Below, piece after piece: positions 62,867 to 64,000 of a stretch of DNA of 64,000 nt. Under the pieces are notes generated by a model. The model ran no database searches and had not been told where the DNA came from. It worked only from the letters and a program-made list of their open reading frames with translations. The position numbers were made by a program, and so were the translations under genes. The stretch comes from JAGKXC01 sp964554385 (lineage in GTDB: Bacteria; Bacteroidota; Bacteroidia; NS11-12g; UBA955), in assembly GCA_964554385.1 (NCBI GenBank), contig CAZKOM010000001.1, positions 1 through 64,000 on the forward strand, in the 5' to 3' direction. Every line of letters starts with the position of its first letter. Positions within the stretch are counted from its first letter, which is position 1.

Positions 62867-63650
62867 ACGATGGATACTTTGTGGATTAGGTAGGTTAGGT
62901 AGTTCGCTTAATCAGGCTCTCCAAGATTCTGGTGATTCTTGGGATTTAATTTGTCCATCTTCAACATATTCGTCAACAATAACTTCAAAACAAAATCCAA
63001 TAAATAAACCATCTGAATTTATAGAATGGAATTGTTTGGTGGACTCACTAACCGTTGGAGATGTGTTGGTATTAGCCGTGAATGATAGCAATATATTTCG
63101 GTTGGCTTCTGCAGCTGACAAAAAAGGAGTAACCATCATTCATTGTTCGGGAGCTACGCATTTACCAGTTCTTAAAAATGCATACGCGGGTGTTTTTTAT
63201 CCGCTCCAGACTTTCGTATTAGGGAATAGAATCTCTTGGAATGATATTCCTATTTTTATCGAATTTCAAAATGAAGAGGTAAATGATACGCTTGATTTGT
63301 TTTGCAGCAAAATGGGTGTAACTAATTCCAATTTAAAAATTTGTAATTCGGAACAAAGACTGAAAATACATTTAGCGGCCGTTTTCGCCAATAATTTTAC
63401 CCAAACCTGTGTAGCAATTTCTTCGCAATTATTGAGTGAAGCGGGTTTTGATATTCAAGTAATGCTTCCAATATTGAAACAAATGTATATGAACTGGGGA
63501 GTATTAAATCCAGTTAATGCTATTACCGGGCCAGCGGCTAGAAATGATGTAGAAACAATGAAAAAACATTTGCTTTTATTGGAAAATCATCCACAATATG
63601 AGGATTTATATGTACGATTTTCAGAAATAATTCAACAAATCAAAAGTTAA
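62859..63650 (+). CDS. DUF2520/Rossmann-like reductase
   Basis: A 263-residue protein with an N-terminal NAD(P)-binding fold (WILCGLGRLGSSL, 5-17; VGDVLVLAVNDSNI; IIHCSGAT) and a C-terminal helical DUF2520 domain (LKIHLAAVFANNFTQTCVAISSQLL, NAITGPAARNDVETMKKHL). The architecture resembles ketopantoate reductase/pyrroline-carboxylate reductase relatives. The reaction is not known. It overlaps ccmF by 8 nt, so it is co-expressed with the cytochrome maturation genes. Whether it links to proline metabolism through the upstream PRODH gene is speculative. Confidence 0.82.
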   Translation: MHRRWILCGLGRLGSSLNQALQDSGDSWDLICPSSTYSSTITSKQNPINKPSEFIEWNCLVDSLTVGDVLVLAVNDSNIFRLASAADKKGVTIIHCSGATHLPVLKNAYAGVFYPLQTFVLGNRISWNDIPIFIEFQNEEVNDTLDLFCSKMGVTNSNLKICNSEQRLKIHLAAVFANNFTQTCVAISSQLLSEAGFDIQVMLPILKQMYMNWGVLNPVNAITGPAARNDVETMKKHLLLLENHPQYEDLYVRFSEIIQQIKS

Positions 63651-63680
63651 TTTTGAAATGTAGAATAAAAAATTAACTTT
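63643..63680 (+). repeat. 12-bp inverted repeat spanning the DUF2520 stop and the next promoter
   Basis: AAAGTTAATTTT (63643-63654) and AAAATTAACTTT (63669-63680) are perfect complements with a 14-nt loop. The left arm includes the DUF2520 stop codon; the right arm covers most of the -7 box of the following gene. It may be a weak AT-rich terminator or an operator. Confidence 0.45.
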
Positions 63681-63681
63681 G
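63674..63681 (+). promoter_or_regulatory. -7 promoter box (TAACTTTG) of the truncated last gene
   Basis: An exact TAnnTTTG match 49 nt before the ATG at 63731; a similar TAACTCTTTG with two extra bases lies at 63691-63700. It implies a leader of about 45 nt. Confidence 0.45.
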
Positions 63682-63695
63682 TTATACTCTTAACT

Positions 63696-63730
63696 CTTTG
63701 TGTTCTTGTTCGATTCCAATTTACACAAAG
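63696..63730 (+). promoter_or_regulatory. Hairpin-forming inverted repeat abutting a start codon
   Basis: CTTTGTGT (63696-63703) and ACACAAAG (63723-63730) pair perfectly across 19 nt. The right arm ends directly at the ATG at 63731 and lies in the predicted leader, so it could mask or expose the start. Confidence 0.4.
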
Positions 63731-64000
63731 ATGAAAACTGCTCAATTAGCTATTACACTACCAAAAGAATCCAAGTCAATTATTGATTATTTTGGATTAG
63801 TATTATATTTTGATCCGTCAGTAAATACCCCATTAACGGTTTATGCGGCAGTTTTAGATAGAAGAAGTGGTTGTAAAATTGTATTCCAATCAGGTTTATT
63901 TAAGGGTCTTTCATTTTTCAATACAGAATCTGAGTTAGGCCTAACCATTGAAGAAAAAGATCAATTTCAGCAGTTAATAGAAAATAATTTAGACGATATC
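63731..64000 (+). CDS. Unknown protein, 3' truncated by the window edge
   Basis: An ORF of 90 visible codons starts at ATG 63731 (MKTAQLAITLPKESKSIIDY) and is still open at the window end. The visible part looks like a folded mixed alpha/beta protein (LVLYFDPSVNTPLTVYAAVL, GCKIVFQSGLFKG) ending with a charged helix (IEEKDQFQQLIENN). There is no signal peptide or transmembrane helix. I do not recognise the family. It is separated from the DUF2520 gene by 80 nt with an inverted repeat and a -7 box, so it probably begins a new unit. Confidence 0.6.
   Translation, partial: MKTAQLAITLPKESKSIIDYFGLVLYFDPSVNTPLTVYAAVLDRRSGCKIVFQSGLFKGLSFFNTESELGLTIEEKDQFQQLIENNLDDI

Noticed and set aside
1..64000. 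CRISPR arrays, tRNA/rRNA genes, transposases, phage genes, secondary-metabolite clusters
   Set aside because: No regularly spaced direct repeats, cloverleaf sequences, transposase motifs, phage structural proteins or NRPS/PKS-type genes were seen while reading both strands.

Overview
The window is chromosomal DNA of an AT-rich member of the Bacteroidota, most likely an aerobic, free-living, gliding-type lineage rather than a gut Bacteroides. The evidence is: a TonB-dependent receptor with an N-terminal carboxypeptidase-regulatory-like domain; three exported proteins ending in type IX secretion (T9SS) sorting domains; a DUF4837-type lipoprotein; LytS/LytTR signalling; alanine dehydrogenase; the malic enzyme-phosphotransacetylase fusion; Ccm-type cytochrome c maturation; and many exact copies of the Bacteroidota -7 promoter element TAnnTTTG close to start codons. 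There is one 10-N assembly gap (59178-59187). I saw no tRNA, rRNA, CRISPR, insertion sequence or prophage, and no gene-free stretch longer than 300 bases.

Layout. 1-1548: 3' part of a cysteine-rich coiled-coil protein and a shared terminator. 1546-9670 (minus): TonB receptor, rpe, folP, fumC and a von Willebrand-type T9SS cargo. 9773-17731 (plus): maeB, a GNAT acetyltransferase, rseP, hscB, a PyrR-like phosphoribosyltransferase and a large gliding-associated surface protein. 17822-28671 is mainly minus strand: a degenerate GxxExxY protein, DUF58, trxA, a TIGR02757 protein, metB, purN, a DUF4837 lipoprotein, mltD and recF, with pyrC and ald on plus. 28888-34652 (plus): dnaE, a glycosyltransferase and a BaiN/HI0933-like flavoprotein. 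34625-39117: an OmpR-type two-component pair, glcD, a monooxygenase-like protein and a divergent SAM-hydrolase-like protein. 39254-47769 (plus): phoH, purC, an NHL/PKD T9SS protein, an LTA-synthase-like sulfatase, a small CxxC membrane protein, a LytS/LytTR pair and an XRE regulator. 47763-55158: HMG-CoA lyase, an S9 peptidase, dapD, a GT4 glycosyltransferase, MarC, an SDR and a redoxin. 55243-64000 (plus): dnaX, proline dehydrogenase, ccmC-ccmD-ccmE-ccmF, a DUF2520 protein and a truncated unknown gene.

Most of this is housekeeping: central carbon metabolism (fumC, maeB, rpe), folate, purine, pyrimidine and lysine/peptidoglycan precursors (folP, purN, purC, pyrC, dapD), replication and repair (dnaE, dnaX, recF) and envelope biology. 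I found no obvious phage-defence or biosynthetic island. The strongest non-routine signals are: exact TAnnTTTG boxes 4-14 nt from the start codon of eleven genes, which predicts leaderless or nearly leaderless mRNAs; a GxxExxY nuclease-fold protein with swapped catalytic charges; a SAM-hydrolase-like protein lacking the usual DPGVG motif; CcmE with a CxxxY haem-attachment motif; DnaX without the zinc module; and a sulfatase/small membrane protein/LytS/LytTR operon.
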